DNA from: Thermalbibacter longus
Lineage (GTDB): Bacteria; Chloroflexota; Chloroflexia; Thermomicrobiales; Thermomicrobiaceae
Reading direction: 5' to 3'
Length of the DNA stretch: 64,000 nucleotides
Assembly: GCF_023806485.1 (NCBI RefSeq)
Contig: NZ_JAMSLR010000007.1
Coordinates: 108,993 to 172,992, forward strand
The position numbers were made by a program, and so were the translations under genes. Shown piece by piece: positions 25,801 through 32,994 of this stretch (positions are counted from its first letter, which is position 1; every line of letters starts with the position of its first letter). Below the pieces are notes generated by a model. It was not told the DNA's origin. It saw only the letters and a list, made by a program, of their open reading frames with translations, and made no database searches.

Positions 25801-25983
25801 ATGACACGCGCGCTCGCTGCGACGATGGTGACCTGGGGAATTGTCAACGCGGTGACGGCGCTCCTGGCGCTCGGGTTCGAGCTCAGCCCTTTGGCGGCGA
25901 TGGGCCGCGCGCTGCCGCTGGCCCTCGTGAGCGGCCTCGCCGCGGGCCTGGTCTGCTTCACCGAGCAGCGAGCCTGCGATTGA
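25801..25983 (+). CDS. Small two-helix membrane protein under a SOS-like promoter
   Basis: A 60-residue protein with two hydrophobic segments (about 5-25 and 31-51) and a short polar tail ending EQRACD. No family is recognised. The frame is open back to 25693, but that part covers the promoter and operator sites; ATG 25801 has GAGGAGG at 25787-25793, seven bases away, which fixes the start. The promoter is near-consensus with three LexA-like boxes, so the gene is expected to be silent until DNA damage. Small SOS-induced membrane proteins elsewhere inhibit division or depolarise the membrane; whether this one does is unknown. Confidence 0.7.
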   Translation: MTRALAATMVTWGIVNAVTALLALGFELSPLAAMGRALPLALVSGLAAGLVCFTEQRACD

Positions 25984-26051
25984 GGAGATCTGGACCGGGG
26001 CGAGCGCTGGATCCAGGACACGTCGCGCTACCTAGCCGCGCCGAACGCCGC

Positions 26052-27407
26052 CTAGCGGGCGCGGGATCGGCGCCAACCGGTCGCCAGGCGGTAGAGCCCC
26101 GGCGCCCCACGGGTCTGTGGCAGCAGCCCGCTAGCCAGCACGGAGGCGAGCGCGATCAGGAGCGCCACCAGGAAGACGAACTCGAATCCGAACCGGTCGA
26201 CCAGGCTCCCGCCGATCAACGGGATGAACGAGACTAGGCCGAGCATCGTGTTGATCAGACCCACGAATGCCGGCCGCGCGTCTGGCCCGGCCAGTTCCAG
26301 CGCATAGGTCAGATTGGCGAGCGTTTGCCCGCTCAACGCGATGCCATAGGCGACGAACACCAGGCTGTACGCGTAGTGGATCGACGAATCACCGCCAGGG
26401 ATCCGGGCGGCCAGCATGTCCCAGCTCAAGAGCGGCGGTAGCGCCAGAGCGAGGAGCGGCATCAAGAGGCGAATGAGCGCCGCCGACTGCAACGCAACCC
26501 GGTTACCCCAGCGGTCAGCGAGGCGACCCCAGAAGAGGTTAGAAGCAAAGCGAGCAATCGCCATCGCCGAGAGGTAGAGGCCAGCGATAGCTGGTGGGGC
26601 ACCGAGCACTTCCTGGGCATAGACCACGAAGAACGGGTCGGCGATGGTACCCAGCGCGAGGAGCATGCGGTAGACCAGGAACCGCTGGAGCGGAGGCTGG
26701 CCGAGCAGCTCAGGCACCTGCTGGATCCAGAAGAGAATCGGCGGGCGTCGCACAGGGCGGCGGAGCGGGAGCTCGGACATCTGCGCCGTGGTATACGCGG
26801 CCAGGCTGAGGACTGCGAACGAGCCGAAGAAGAGCGCGCCGAACGTGGAGCCCAGCGGTGCGGCCGAGTCGGTCAGCGCGCGGTTGATCAGGAAGCCGGC
26901 CAGGAAGGCGAGCACCCCTCCCCAGAAGTTGCGCTGGCTGAAGAAGAGGCCGCGCCGGTCACCCGGAATGACTCTCGCGCTCAGCTCGACCAGGGGCACG
27001 AAGGCGAAGCCCGCGGCCAGGTTGTAGCAGGCGTAGGCCAGGACGAAGACCGTCAGCAGGAGCGCAGGGTTGCCCTCGCCGATCACTGCGGTTGCGGCCC
27101 CCAGCACGCCCACAGCCGCAGCGCGAACGATACTGGCCCAGACCGCCCAGGGAAGCTGGCGTCGCCGCCCCTGAACCAGCGCCGCCGCCAGGAACTGTGG
27201 TAGGAACCAGAGCCCCACGCTGAGCGCCGGCACCAGGCCGATAAGCAGGTTCGAGGTGGTGAGCTGGCTGACAAAAACAACCAATACCAGTGTGGGATGA
27301 ATGAACGTATCGCCCAGGAGGAGCAGCGCCCCATTCGCCACGCCGAAGGTGAAGTTATGCCGGTAACGGAAGCGCTCGCGCCGCGTGCGCCGCGCTTGCA
27401 GTTCCAT
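26052..27407 (-). CDS. MFS transporter
   Basis: A 451-residue major facilitator with about twelve helices. It opens RRERFRYRHNFTFGVANGALLLLGD, has the central cytoplasmic loop rich in Arg (SELPLRRPVRRPP), and the second-half motif FWGRLADRWGNRVALQ, the classic MFS G-x-L-A-D-R pattern. The substrate is unknown; the overall pattern resembles uncharacterised exporters. ATG 27407 is chosen since the family-like sequence begins there; the frame is open to 27482. It stands alone on the minus strand. Confidence 0.88.
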   Translation of the reverse strand: MELQARRTRRERFRYRHNFTFGVANGALLLLGDTFIHPTLVLVVFVSQLTTSNLLIGLVPALSVGLWFLPQFLAAALVQGRRRQLPWAVWASIVRAAAVGVLGAATAVIGEGNPALLLTVFVLAYACYNLAAGFAFVPLVELSARVIPGDRRGLFFSQRNFWGGVLAFLAGFLINRALTDSAAPLGSTFGALFFGSFAVLSLAAYTTAQMSELPLRRPVRRPPILFWIQQVPELLGQPPLQRFLVYRMLLALGTIADPFFVVYAQEVLGAPPAIAGLYLSAMAIARFASNLFWGRLADRWGNRVALQSAALIRLLMPLLALALPPLLSWDMLAARIPGGDSSIHYAYSLVFVAYGIALSGQTLANLTYALELAGPDARPAFVGLINTMLGLVSFIPLIGGSLVDRFGFEFVFLVALLIALASVLASGLLPQTRGAPGLYRLATGWRRSRAR

Positions 27408-27579
27408 CGATGCCGTCCTCGATCGAGACAGGAACGATCGCCCGCTACCCCCCGATCGTACACGATCAACCGCGGCAGGCAACGAGGTGGCGGGCTGAGG
27501 ACCAACGAGACAGAGGGAGACCTTTTGGATACTTCCGCTCTCAGACAGAGAGGGTCAGGCGGATCACAAGCTGAGCAGA

Positions 27580-27598
27580 CTTGACACTTTCCGTCAAG
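27580..27598. promoter_or_regulatory. Inverted repeat over a -35 element, likely operator
   Basis: CTTGAC (27580-27585) and GTCAAG (27593-27598) with a 7-base centre. The arms can be extended outward (GCAG-ACTTGAC against GTCAAGT-GCTGC, one base bulged). Because it covers the -35 box, a dimeric regulator bound here would control the promoter. Confidence 0.6.
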
Positions 27599-27610
27599 TG
27601 CTGCTAGTAT
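27581..27610 (+). promoter_or_regulatory. Sigma-70-type promoter before a hypothetical gene
   Basis: TTGACA at 27581-27586 and TAGTAT at 27605-27610, spacer 18. The start codon preferred for the gene lies 167 bases downstream, so the leader is long. Confidence 0.65.
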
Positions 27611-27613
27611 CTC

Positions 27614-27628
27614 GGCACAATTCGTGCC
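27614..27628. repeat. Inverted repeat GGCAC-AATTC-GTGCC at the transcript start
   Basis: Perfect 5-base arms around AATTC, just downstream of the -10 element. It may be a second operator or the first hairpin of the leader RNA. Confidence 0.5.
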
Positions 27629-27776
27629 CCGGCGCAGCGGCCGCTGCCCGGGGCGTGGCCAGCGGGACGGCGCCCCGTTGGCATCGGTGATTGTAGGGTA
27701 GCCGGATCACCGCCTGCCAGTGGCTGTGCGCTCGCTGGCGGGCGGTGTTTTGCGCGAGAAGGGGGTAGCCAGCGCG

Positions 27777-28292
27777 ATGGCCGAGACGCAGCTCTACCGG
27801 ATCCGCCACCTAGGGCGGGTTCCGAGTCGCTGGGCGGACGTGGTGGTCGCCGAGTCGTCCGGCGCTGGAGGCATGCGCGAGTCGATCCTAGCCCTAGAGC
27901 CCGAAGAGGCGGTGGCGTTGTGCCGGGAAGGCTGGGTGTTGGCCATTGCGACCGTGCGCCCCGGCGTCTACCCGATCCTGACCGGTGCCGAGTTGCTGGT
28001 AAGCAGCAGCGGAACCTGGCGGGTGGTGGTCGGGAGCGAATCCGGGTTGGCAGCCGAGGTTCGACTCTGGCGCGCTATGCTGCTCGGCCACGGCGAACAA
28101 GAAGTGCTAGCCAAAGTCCTTCTCGAAGGCGCTCAGACCCGCTGGGAACTGTGGCAAGGGGAGACGCTGCTCGCCGAGAGCCAGCTCCGGCCGGTAGAGC
28201 CCGAACGCTGCTGGCGAGAGGTGCTCGCCCTAGCGCGGGCCGTGCTCGCCCCCGATATAGACGAGCCCTCTATCCTCGACGAGCTCTCCTGA
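27777..28292 (+). CDS. Hypothetical protein
   Basis: A 171-residue soluble, acidic protein that I do not recognise. It starts MAETQLYRIRHLGRVPSR, has alternating short strands (WVLAIATVRPGVYPILTG, TWRVVVGSES) and a long helix EVRLWRAMLLGHGEQEVLAKVLLEG, and ends DIDEPSILDELS. No membrane segment or signal peptide is present. ATG 27777 is preferred, with GGGGG eleven bases upstream; GTG 27720 would add 19 residues. It has its own promoter with an operator-like repeat, so it is probably regulated, and it is convergent with pdxH. Confidence 0.6.
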   Translation: MAETQLYRIRHLGRVPSRWADVVVAESSGAGGMRESILALEPEEAVALCREGWVLAIATVRPGVYPILTGAELLVSSSGTWRVVVGSESGLAAEVRLWRAMLLGHGEQEVLAKVLLEGAQTRWELWQGETLLAESQLRPVEPERCWREVLALARAVLAPDIDEPSILDELS

Positions 28293-28301
28293 ACGCGACC
28301 T

Positions 28302-28318
28302 TCCGCCTGGCAGGCGGA
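28302..28318. terminator. Hairpin between convergent genes
   Basis: TCCGCCTG and CAGGCGGA face each other across one base, ten bases after the hypothetical gene stop. A second weaker pair follows. No T-run; a bidirectional end for this gene and pdxH is plausible. Confidence 0.4.
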
Positions 28319-28369
28319 TCGACTCGAACCGGCGAACGACCGGCTCCGAGCAGGACGCGAAGCGAGCGT

Positions 28370-29008
28370 TCACGGCTGCAGGCGCTCGATCAACCAGGAG
28401 CCATCTGGCTGGCGAGTGTACCGGAAGCGGTCGTGCAGACGGTTGCGACGCCCCTGCCAGAACTCGTACTGTTCCGGCACGACGCGGTAGCCGCCCCAGA
28501 AGGGGGGCCTCGGCACGTGGCCCTCCGGGAACTGGGTCGCCAGCTCCGCGTGGCGGGCCTCCAACTCGTTGCGGCAGGCGACCGGCTCGCTCTGCCGCGA
28601 AGCCCAGGCGCTGAGCTGCGAGCCGTACGGACGCGAGCGGAAGTACGCGTCCGACTCCTCACTGGAGACCTTCAGCACGCGACCGCTGATGCGCACCTGC
28701 CGCTCCAGGGGGTCCCAGTAGAACAGCAGCGCAGCCCTCGGATTGGCGGCGAGCTCTCGCCCCTTCTGGCTCTCGTAGTTGGTGTAGAAGACGAAGCCCC
28801 GCTCGTCGAAGCCGCGGAGCAGGACCATGCGAACCGATGGCGTGCCGTCGGGAGCAGCCGTGGCGACGGCCATAGCGTTGGCATAGCGGATGTCCGCCTC
28901 CTCGGCCTCGGCGAGCCAGCGCGCGAATTGCCGCAGGGGATCGGGGTCGAGATCGTGCCGCCGCAGCGGCCTGTCCGTGCTCGCCTGCCGCACTGGAACC
29001 TGGGTCAT
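28370..29008 (-). CDS. pdxH: Pyridoxamine 5'-phosphate oxidase
   Basis: A 212-residue FMN enzyme that oxidises pyridoxamine or pyridoxine 5'-phosphate to pyridoxal 5'-phosphate. FMN- and substrate-binding blocks are complete: [50 protein letters not shown], and the C-terminal [15 protein letters not shown] with ERLQP at the very end, as in E. coli PdxH. ATG 29008 follows GAGAGGGGG. The frame is open a little further upstream but that part is unconserved. Single gene, convergent to a hypothetical gene. Confidence 0.95.
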   Translation of the reverse strand: MTQVPVRQASTDRPLRRHDLDPDPLRQFARWLAEAEEADIRYANAMAVATAAPDGTPSVRMVLLRGFDERGFVFYTNYESQKGRELAANPRAALLFYWDPLERQVRISGRVLKVSSEESDAYFRSRPYGSQLSAWASRQSEPVACRNELEARHAELATQFPEGHVPRPPFWGGYRVVPEQYEFWQGRRNRLHDRFRYTRQPDGSWLIERLQP

Positions 29009-29232
29009 CCGCCTATCCCCCTCTCTCTTAGCCCGCGCCGGCTGATCTCCCAACCCGGCCAGCCGCTAAGCATAGCGCGGCTGCTTGCGCGTGGCGGGCC
29101 AGTCGGTCCGGCGCGGGCGCGGGTTGGCCCTGGCCTCGGGAGCATGCATACTGCGCGCTGGTGGCCCGGATGCCTCGTTGCCAGCGAGACCGGAAGCGCG
29201 TCGGATCAGGGAGCGTCGAGGAGCTAGCCGCG

Positions 29233-29691
29233 GTGCATCCCGACGAGCTGCCACAGGTGCAGGAATGCCCCTTCTGTCGCATCGCGAGCGGAGAAATTCC
29301 GGCCTACGTAGTCTACGAGGACGAGCAGACCTGTGCCTTCCTCGATCACCGGCCGCTCTTCCCCGGGCACTGCCTAGTCGTCCCCCGAGGCCACTATGAG
29401 ACACTGCCCGACCTACCGGCCGCGCTGGTCGGGCCACTCTTCCAGAGCGTCCAGCTCTTGGCCGCGGCGGTGCCTGATGCGATGGGTGCCGACGGCACCT
29501 TCATCGCGGTCAACAACCGCGTCAGCCAGAGCGTGCCCCACCTGCACGTCCATGTCGTGCCGCGCCGCAAGGGCGATGGATTGCGGGGCTTCTTCTGGCC
29601 TCGCCAAAGGTATGCGAGCGAGGCGGAGATGGCGCGCACGCGCGACGCCATCCGCCTCGCGGTGGAGCGAGCGCTGGCCGGAAGAGATTAG
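29233..29691 (+). CDS. HIT family hydrolase
   Basis: A 152-residue histidine-triad protein with the complete motif HLHVHVVPR (H-x-H-x-H). The CPFCRIASGEIPAYVVYED opening, with a C-x2-C pair, and FLDHRPLFPGHCLVVPR are typical of bacterial Hint-like hydrolases that act on nucleoside phosphoramidates or dinucleoside polyphosphates. The frame is open to 29161, but GAGGAG at 29218-29223 supports GTG 29233, which also fits family length. It stands alone. Confidence 0.85.
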   Translation: MHPDELPQVQECPFCRIASGEIPAYVVYEDEQTCAFLDHRPLFPGHCLVVPRGHYETLPDLPAALVGPLFQSVQLLAAAVPDAMGADGTFIAVNNRVSQSVPHLHVHVVPRRKGDGLRGFFWPRQRYASEAEMARTRDAIRLAVERALAGRD

Positions 29692-29862
29692 AGGGGCATG
29701 ACCGGCTCGTCCTGCCGGCTGGATCGATCCGAGTGACGGCGAGCGCCCGTGCTCTCCTGATCCCGCGACGCAAGAAGCTGCCCGCTCCTGGCGCCGACGG
29801 CCAGCCGCCACGACGAGCACTACCTGGCAAGAGGCCGGCCACGCTGGAATACCGCTCGGGGC

Positions 29863-29891
29863 TTGACCGGGAATCAAAGCGCTGCTAGAAT
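29863..29891 (+). promoter_or_regulatory. Promoter of the sulfur-stress operon with operator-like repeat
   Basis: TTGACC at 29863-29868 and TAGAAT at 29886-29891, spacer 17. Just downstream, GAATTCGAATAT at about 29901-29912 contains the palindrome ATTCGAAT, the kind of AT-rich inverted repeat ArsR-type regulators bind, so the first gene may control its own operon. Confidence 0.65.
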
Positions 29892-29930
29892 GGCATTCAA
29901 GAATTCGAATATACGGATGGAGTTACGGAG

Positions 29931-30272
29931 TTGATCGATCTCGAGCGCAAGCGCGAGCTGTACCGGCTACAAGCAGAGCTCTGCCAGACGCTGGCGGATC
30001 CGACGCGGCTGGAACTGCTCGAACTGCTCAGCGAGGGGCCGCGGCCGGTCAAGGCACTGGTCCGGGCAACCGGTCAGCGCCAGGCCAAGATCAGCCAGCA
30101 CCTCGCGGTGATGCGACAGCGCGGGATCGTCGTAGCCGAGCGGATGGGTACCGAGATGCACTACTCGCTGGCCGATCCGCGGATCCTCGAAGCCTGCCGC
30201 ATCACCCGGGAGATGCTGGTCGACCGGCTGCGGCGACAGCATGCGTTAGCTGAGGTCGCTCAGGGGGAGTAG
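29931..30272 (+). CDS. ArsR family transcriptional regulator
   Basis: A 113-residue winged-helix regulator with the ArsR pattern LADPTRLELLELLSEGPRPV, recognition helix QAKISQHLAVMRQRGIV and wing GTEMHYSLADPRI. It has only two cysteines, C18 (first helix) and C89 (last helix, EACRIT), and lacks the ELCVCD metal site of ArsR/SmtB, so it may sense sulfur or oxidants by Cys chemistry as BigR/SqrR do; their Cys sites are at other positions, so this is inference. The TTG start has GGATGGAG eight bases upstream. First gene of a five-gene unit with sulfur functions. Confidence 0.85.
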   Translation: MIDLERKRELYRLQAELCQTLADPTRLELLELLSEGPRPVKALVRATGQRQAKISQHLAVMRQRGIVVAERMGTEMHYSLADPRILEACRITREMLVDRLRRQHALAEVAQGE

Positions 30273-30281
30273 GCTAGAGGC

Positions 30282-30485
30282 ATGCCGATCTACGAGTACC
30301 GCTGCGAAGAGTGCGGAGAGCGATTCGAGAAGCTCGTTCGCCGTACCGAACCGGACGAGGCGATTCGGTGTCCCCGCTGCGGGGCGACAGAGACGCGGAA
30401 GCAGTTCTCGACCTTCGCCGCCCGCGGGTTCGATCGGGCGACCGGCAGTGGGATCGCCTGCGCGCCGGGGAGCAACTTCGGCTGA
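30282..30485 (+). CDS. FmdB family zinc-ribbon protein
   Basis: A 67-residue protein starting MPIYEYRCEECGERFE with two C-x2-C pairs (CEEC, CPRC), the FmdB regulatory-protein zinc ribbon. The rest is a flexible Gly/Ser-rich tail ending GSNFG. Such proteins are widespread; their function is unclear, some being linked to formamidase or sulfur gene clusters. It lies nine bases after the ArsR-type gene. Confidence 0.88.
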   Translation: MPIYEYRCEECGERFEKLVRRTEPDEAIRCPRCGATETRKQFSTFAARGFDRATGSGIACAPGSNFG

Positions 30486-30558
30486 GCCATCGGCTGAGCG
30501 GGCCGTGTGCCTGCAGCGTGGTAGCACGCCAGAACGCCTGTGAACGGAGGTAACAGGG

Positions 30559-30966
30559 ATGGTGACGTATGGCTTCGGAACGAGTATCGACCTTCCTTTT
30601 GACCGAGCAGTCGAGCAGGTGCAGGAGGCGCTGAAAGCCGAGGGGTTCGGTGTCCTCGCCGAGATCGACGTCCAGCGGACGCTGCGGGAAAAGCTGGGAA
30701 AGGAGATGGAGCGCTATCTGATCCTGGGCGCCTGCAACCCGCAGCTCGCGCACCAGGCGCTCGACCGGGAGCGAGAAATCGGGCTGCTCCTACCCTGCAA
30801 CGTCGTCGTGCGGGAAGTCGAAGGCGGTAGCTGGATCGGTATCGCTGACCCGCAGGCGATGCTGTCGGTAAGCGGGAATCCGGCCCTGGACGAGTTAGCC
30901 ACGGAGGCGAAGGCGCGGTTGCAGCGGGCACTCGGCTCGCTGGCCCGCGCGCGAACGGAGTCCTAA
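30559..30966 (+). CDS. DUF302 family protein
   Basis: A 135-residue soluble protein of the DUF302 family: the opening strand-helix TSIDLPFDRAVEQVQEALKAEGFGVLAEIDV, the central YLILGACNPQLAHQALDRE and GLLLPCNVVVRE. Both family cysteines (GACNP, LPCNV) are present. DUF302 proteins are common next to sulfur and heavy-metal genes, and the ACNP motif may bind a small ligand, but no reaction is established. GGAGG lies seven to eight bases before the ATG. It is directly followed by the CstB-like gene. Confidence 0.88.
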   Translation: MVTYGFGTSIDLPFDRAVEQVQEALKAEGFGVLAEIDVQRTLREKLGKEMERYLILGACNPQLAHQALDREREIGLLLPCNVVVREVEGGSWIGIADPQAMLSVSGNPALDELATEAKARLQRALGSLARARTES

Positions 30967-30968
30967 CC

Positions 30969-32366
30969 ATGTTCTTTCAACAGATCCTCCGGGATGACAT
31001 CGGTTGTGCGGCCTACCTGGTCGGCTCGACCCAGGCCGGGGAGGCTGCCGTCGTCGACCCGCGGCTCGACATGGTCGACGAGATTCTGGACCTCGCCGAC
31101 CGCGAAGGCCTGCGCATCCGCTACATCATCGAGACCCACAACCACGCAGACCACGTCTCTGGACATCACCTGCTCGCCGAGCGCACTGGCGCGGCGATCG
31201 CGATCCATGAGTTGGCCAGGGCAGCGTATCCCCACCTGCCCCTGACGGACGGCGACGAGCTGGCGCTGGGCGAGGTCGTGCTGCGCGTGATCCATACCCC
31301 AGGGCACCGTCCCGAGCACATCGTCATCGCGGTGATCGACCGGTCGCGCGGCCCGGACCCCTGGATTCTGCTGACCGGCGACTCGCTCTTCATCGGCGAT
31401 GTGGCGCGGCCGGATCTGGCGATCGACGGTCGGGAGGGAGCCAGCACCCTCTATGAGAGCCTGCACCAGCGCCTTCTTTCGCTGCCCGAGGGAACTCTGG
31501 TCTATCCCGGTCATGTCTCGGGGTCGCTCTGCGGTCGAGTCGATAACCGGATGACGGGAACGACGCTCGGCTTCGAGCGGCGGTACAACCCCGCCCTCAA
31601 TATCCTCGACCGCGAATCGTTCATTCGCCATATGACCGAGGGGCTGCCGGAGCGGCCACCGAACATGGCGCGCATCGTGGAGCTCAACCGGGGCGCCGAG
31701 CCGCCGCGAATACCGGAAGCGAGGCCGCTCTCGCCGGAAGCCGTGCGCGACGTCATCGATCAGGGCGGCGCGACGGTGCTCGACGTACGCTCTCCGGCCG
31801 AGTTCGCGGCCGGCCACATCCCGGGAGCGGTGTCGGTGCCGCTGCGCGGTGGGCAGTTCCAGAACCGCGTCGGGCTGGTGGTGGCGGCCGAGGTACCACT
31901 CATCCTGGTCACGGCGTCCGACGCTGAGGCAGAGCAGGCGGTGCAGGCCCTCGCAGTCATCGGCTACGACCGGGTAGCCGGGTACCTGGCCGGAGGCATG
32001 GACGCGTGGGAGAAGCAGGGGTATGCCTACGTTAGCCTGCCGGTGCTGACCGTGCGAGAGCTGTGGGAGCGGATGAGTCGTGAGCCATCGCTCCAGGTGC
32101 TCGATGTACGCGAGGAGTCCGAGTGGGCTGCCGGGCACATCGCGGGTGCCGTCCACCTCCCCTTCTATCAGCTAGCCCGCGACAATCCACCGATCGAGCC
32201 TGGCCGACCGGTAGCGGTCATCTGCGGCAGCGGCACGCGCAGCGCGATCGCGGCCAGTCTTCTCCAGGCTCGCGGCTGGGAGCGGCTGTTCAACGTCTCC
32301 GGCGGGATGACCGCCTGGCGGGCAGCCGGCTTGCCGGTGACTCCAGAGCCAGCGTTGGCCCGTTAA
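30969..32366 (+). CDS. CstB-like persulfide dioxygenase: metallo-beta-lactamase plus two rhodanese domains
   Basis: A 465-residue three-domain protein. Residues 1-240 are an ETHE1-type metallo-beta-lactamase fold with THNHADHVSGH (H57, H59, D61, H62), which binds iron in persulfide dioxygenases. Residues about 255-355 are a rhodanese-like domain whose catalytic Cys loop reads VTASDAEA, so it is a pseudorhodanese. Residues 365-460 are an active rhodanese with C419 in CGSGTRS. This order is that of Staphylococcus CstB, which oxidises persulfides to thiosulfate. It starts three bases after DUF302 and precedes another rhodanese gene. Confidence 0.88.
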   Translation: MFFQQILRDDIGCAAYLVGSTQAGEAAVVDPRLDMVDEILDLADREGLRIRYIIETHNHADHVSGHHLLAERTGAAIAIHELARAAYPHLPLTDGDELALGEVVLRVIHTPGHRPEHIVIAVIDRSRGPDPWILLTGDSLFIGDVARPDLAIDGREGASTLYESLHQRLLSLPEGTLVYPGHVSGSLCGRVDNRMTGTTLGFERRYNPALNILDRESFIRHMTEGLPERPPNMARIVELNRGAEPPRIPEARPLSPEAVRDVIDQGGATVLDVRSPAEFAAGHIPGAVSVPLRGGQFQNRVGLVVAAEVPLILVTASDAEAEQAVQALAVIGYDRVAGYLAGGMDAWEKQGYAYVSLPVLTVRELWERMSREPSLQVLDVREESEWAAGHIAGAVHLPFYQLARDNPPIEPGRPVAVICGSGTRSAIAASLLQARGWERLFNVSGGMTAWRAAGLPVTPEPALAR

Positions 32367-32397
32367 CGATCGCCAGGGAGAGAGCGAGTCGCCAGCC

Positions 32398-32733
32398 ATG
32401 ATCTTACGTCGACTTTTCGCCCGGCAGCCGGTTCCCGAGGTCACGCCGGAGGAAGCGCGGCGGCGGCAGCAGGCCGGCTCGTTGATCGTCGATGTCCGGG
32501 AGCCCGAGGAGTGGAAAGCCGGCCACATTCCGGGTGCGGTTCACGTCCCGCTCGGTGAGCTAGGCTCGCGCCTGCACGAACTCGACGTCGAGCGGGAGCT
32601 GATTCTGGTCTGTCGCAGCGGCAACCGCAGTGCTCGGGCGACAGTGCTGCTCCAGCAGGCCGGATTCCGCCAGGTCTACAACCTGAGCGGTGGGCTGATC
32701 GCCTGGACTCGGCAGCGCCTGCCGCTCGTCTGA
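32398..32733 (+). CDS. Single-domain rhodanese (sulfurtransferase)
   Basis: A 111-residue rhodanese with an intact active-site loop VCRSGNRSAR (C72), preceded by LIVDVREPEEW and GHIPGAVHVPL and followed by YNLSGGLIAW, all in normal order. No signal peptide or membrane helix. It should carry a cysteine persulfide and shuttle sulfane sulfur, likely to or from the CstB-like enzyme encoded 31 bases upstream. GGGAGAGAGCG precedes its ATG. Confidence 0.9.
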   Translation: MILRRLFARQPVPEVTPEEARRRQQAGSLIVDVREPEEWKAGHIPGAVHVPLGELGSRLHELDVERELILVCRSGNRSARATVLLQQAGFRQVYNLSGGLIAWTRQRLPLV

Positions 32734-32994
32734 ACCGCCCGAGCGCAGGCGCACCGCCGGCACCCGAACGTCCGAGGGCGGAAAAGCTATGCTATTGCAG
32801 GGGCGCGCAGTCGTTCCTCCCCGCGATTGAGCCGGCCGCGCGTCATGTGTGAGAATCGTGGCTGAGCCGAAGCACTCCAGCCAGTGGGAGTGGAAACGAT
32901 GGCCGGCCACACGTTGCACTGCCCCAGATCAGATCTGCTCTACACGCTAGCCAGCATCGTCACGAGCCCTCCGCGTGAGCGTGGCTGAAGGACG

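Larger units (their letters stand above)
27408..27776. other. Intergenic region of 369 bases with promoter and inverted repeats
   Basis: It separates the leftward MFS gene from a rightward hypothetical gene. The right half carries a promoter at 27581-27610 overlapped by an inverted repeat, then a second inverted repeat near the transcript start. The left half shows nothing recognisable. The downstream gene's frame is open from a GTG at 27720. Confidence 0.6.

Noticed and set aside
28311..28345. GGTTCGAGTC on the minus strand, like a tRNA T-loop
   Set aside because: The flanking bases cannot form a T-stem or acceptor stem.
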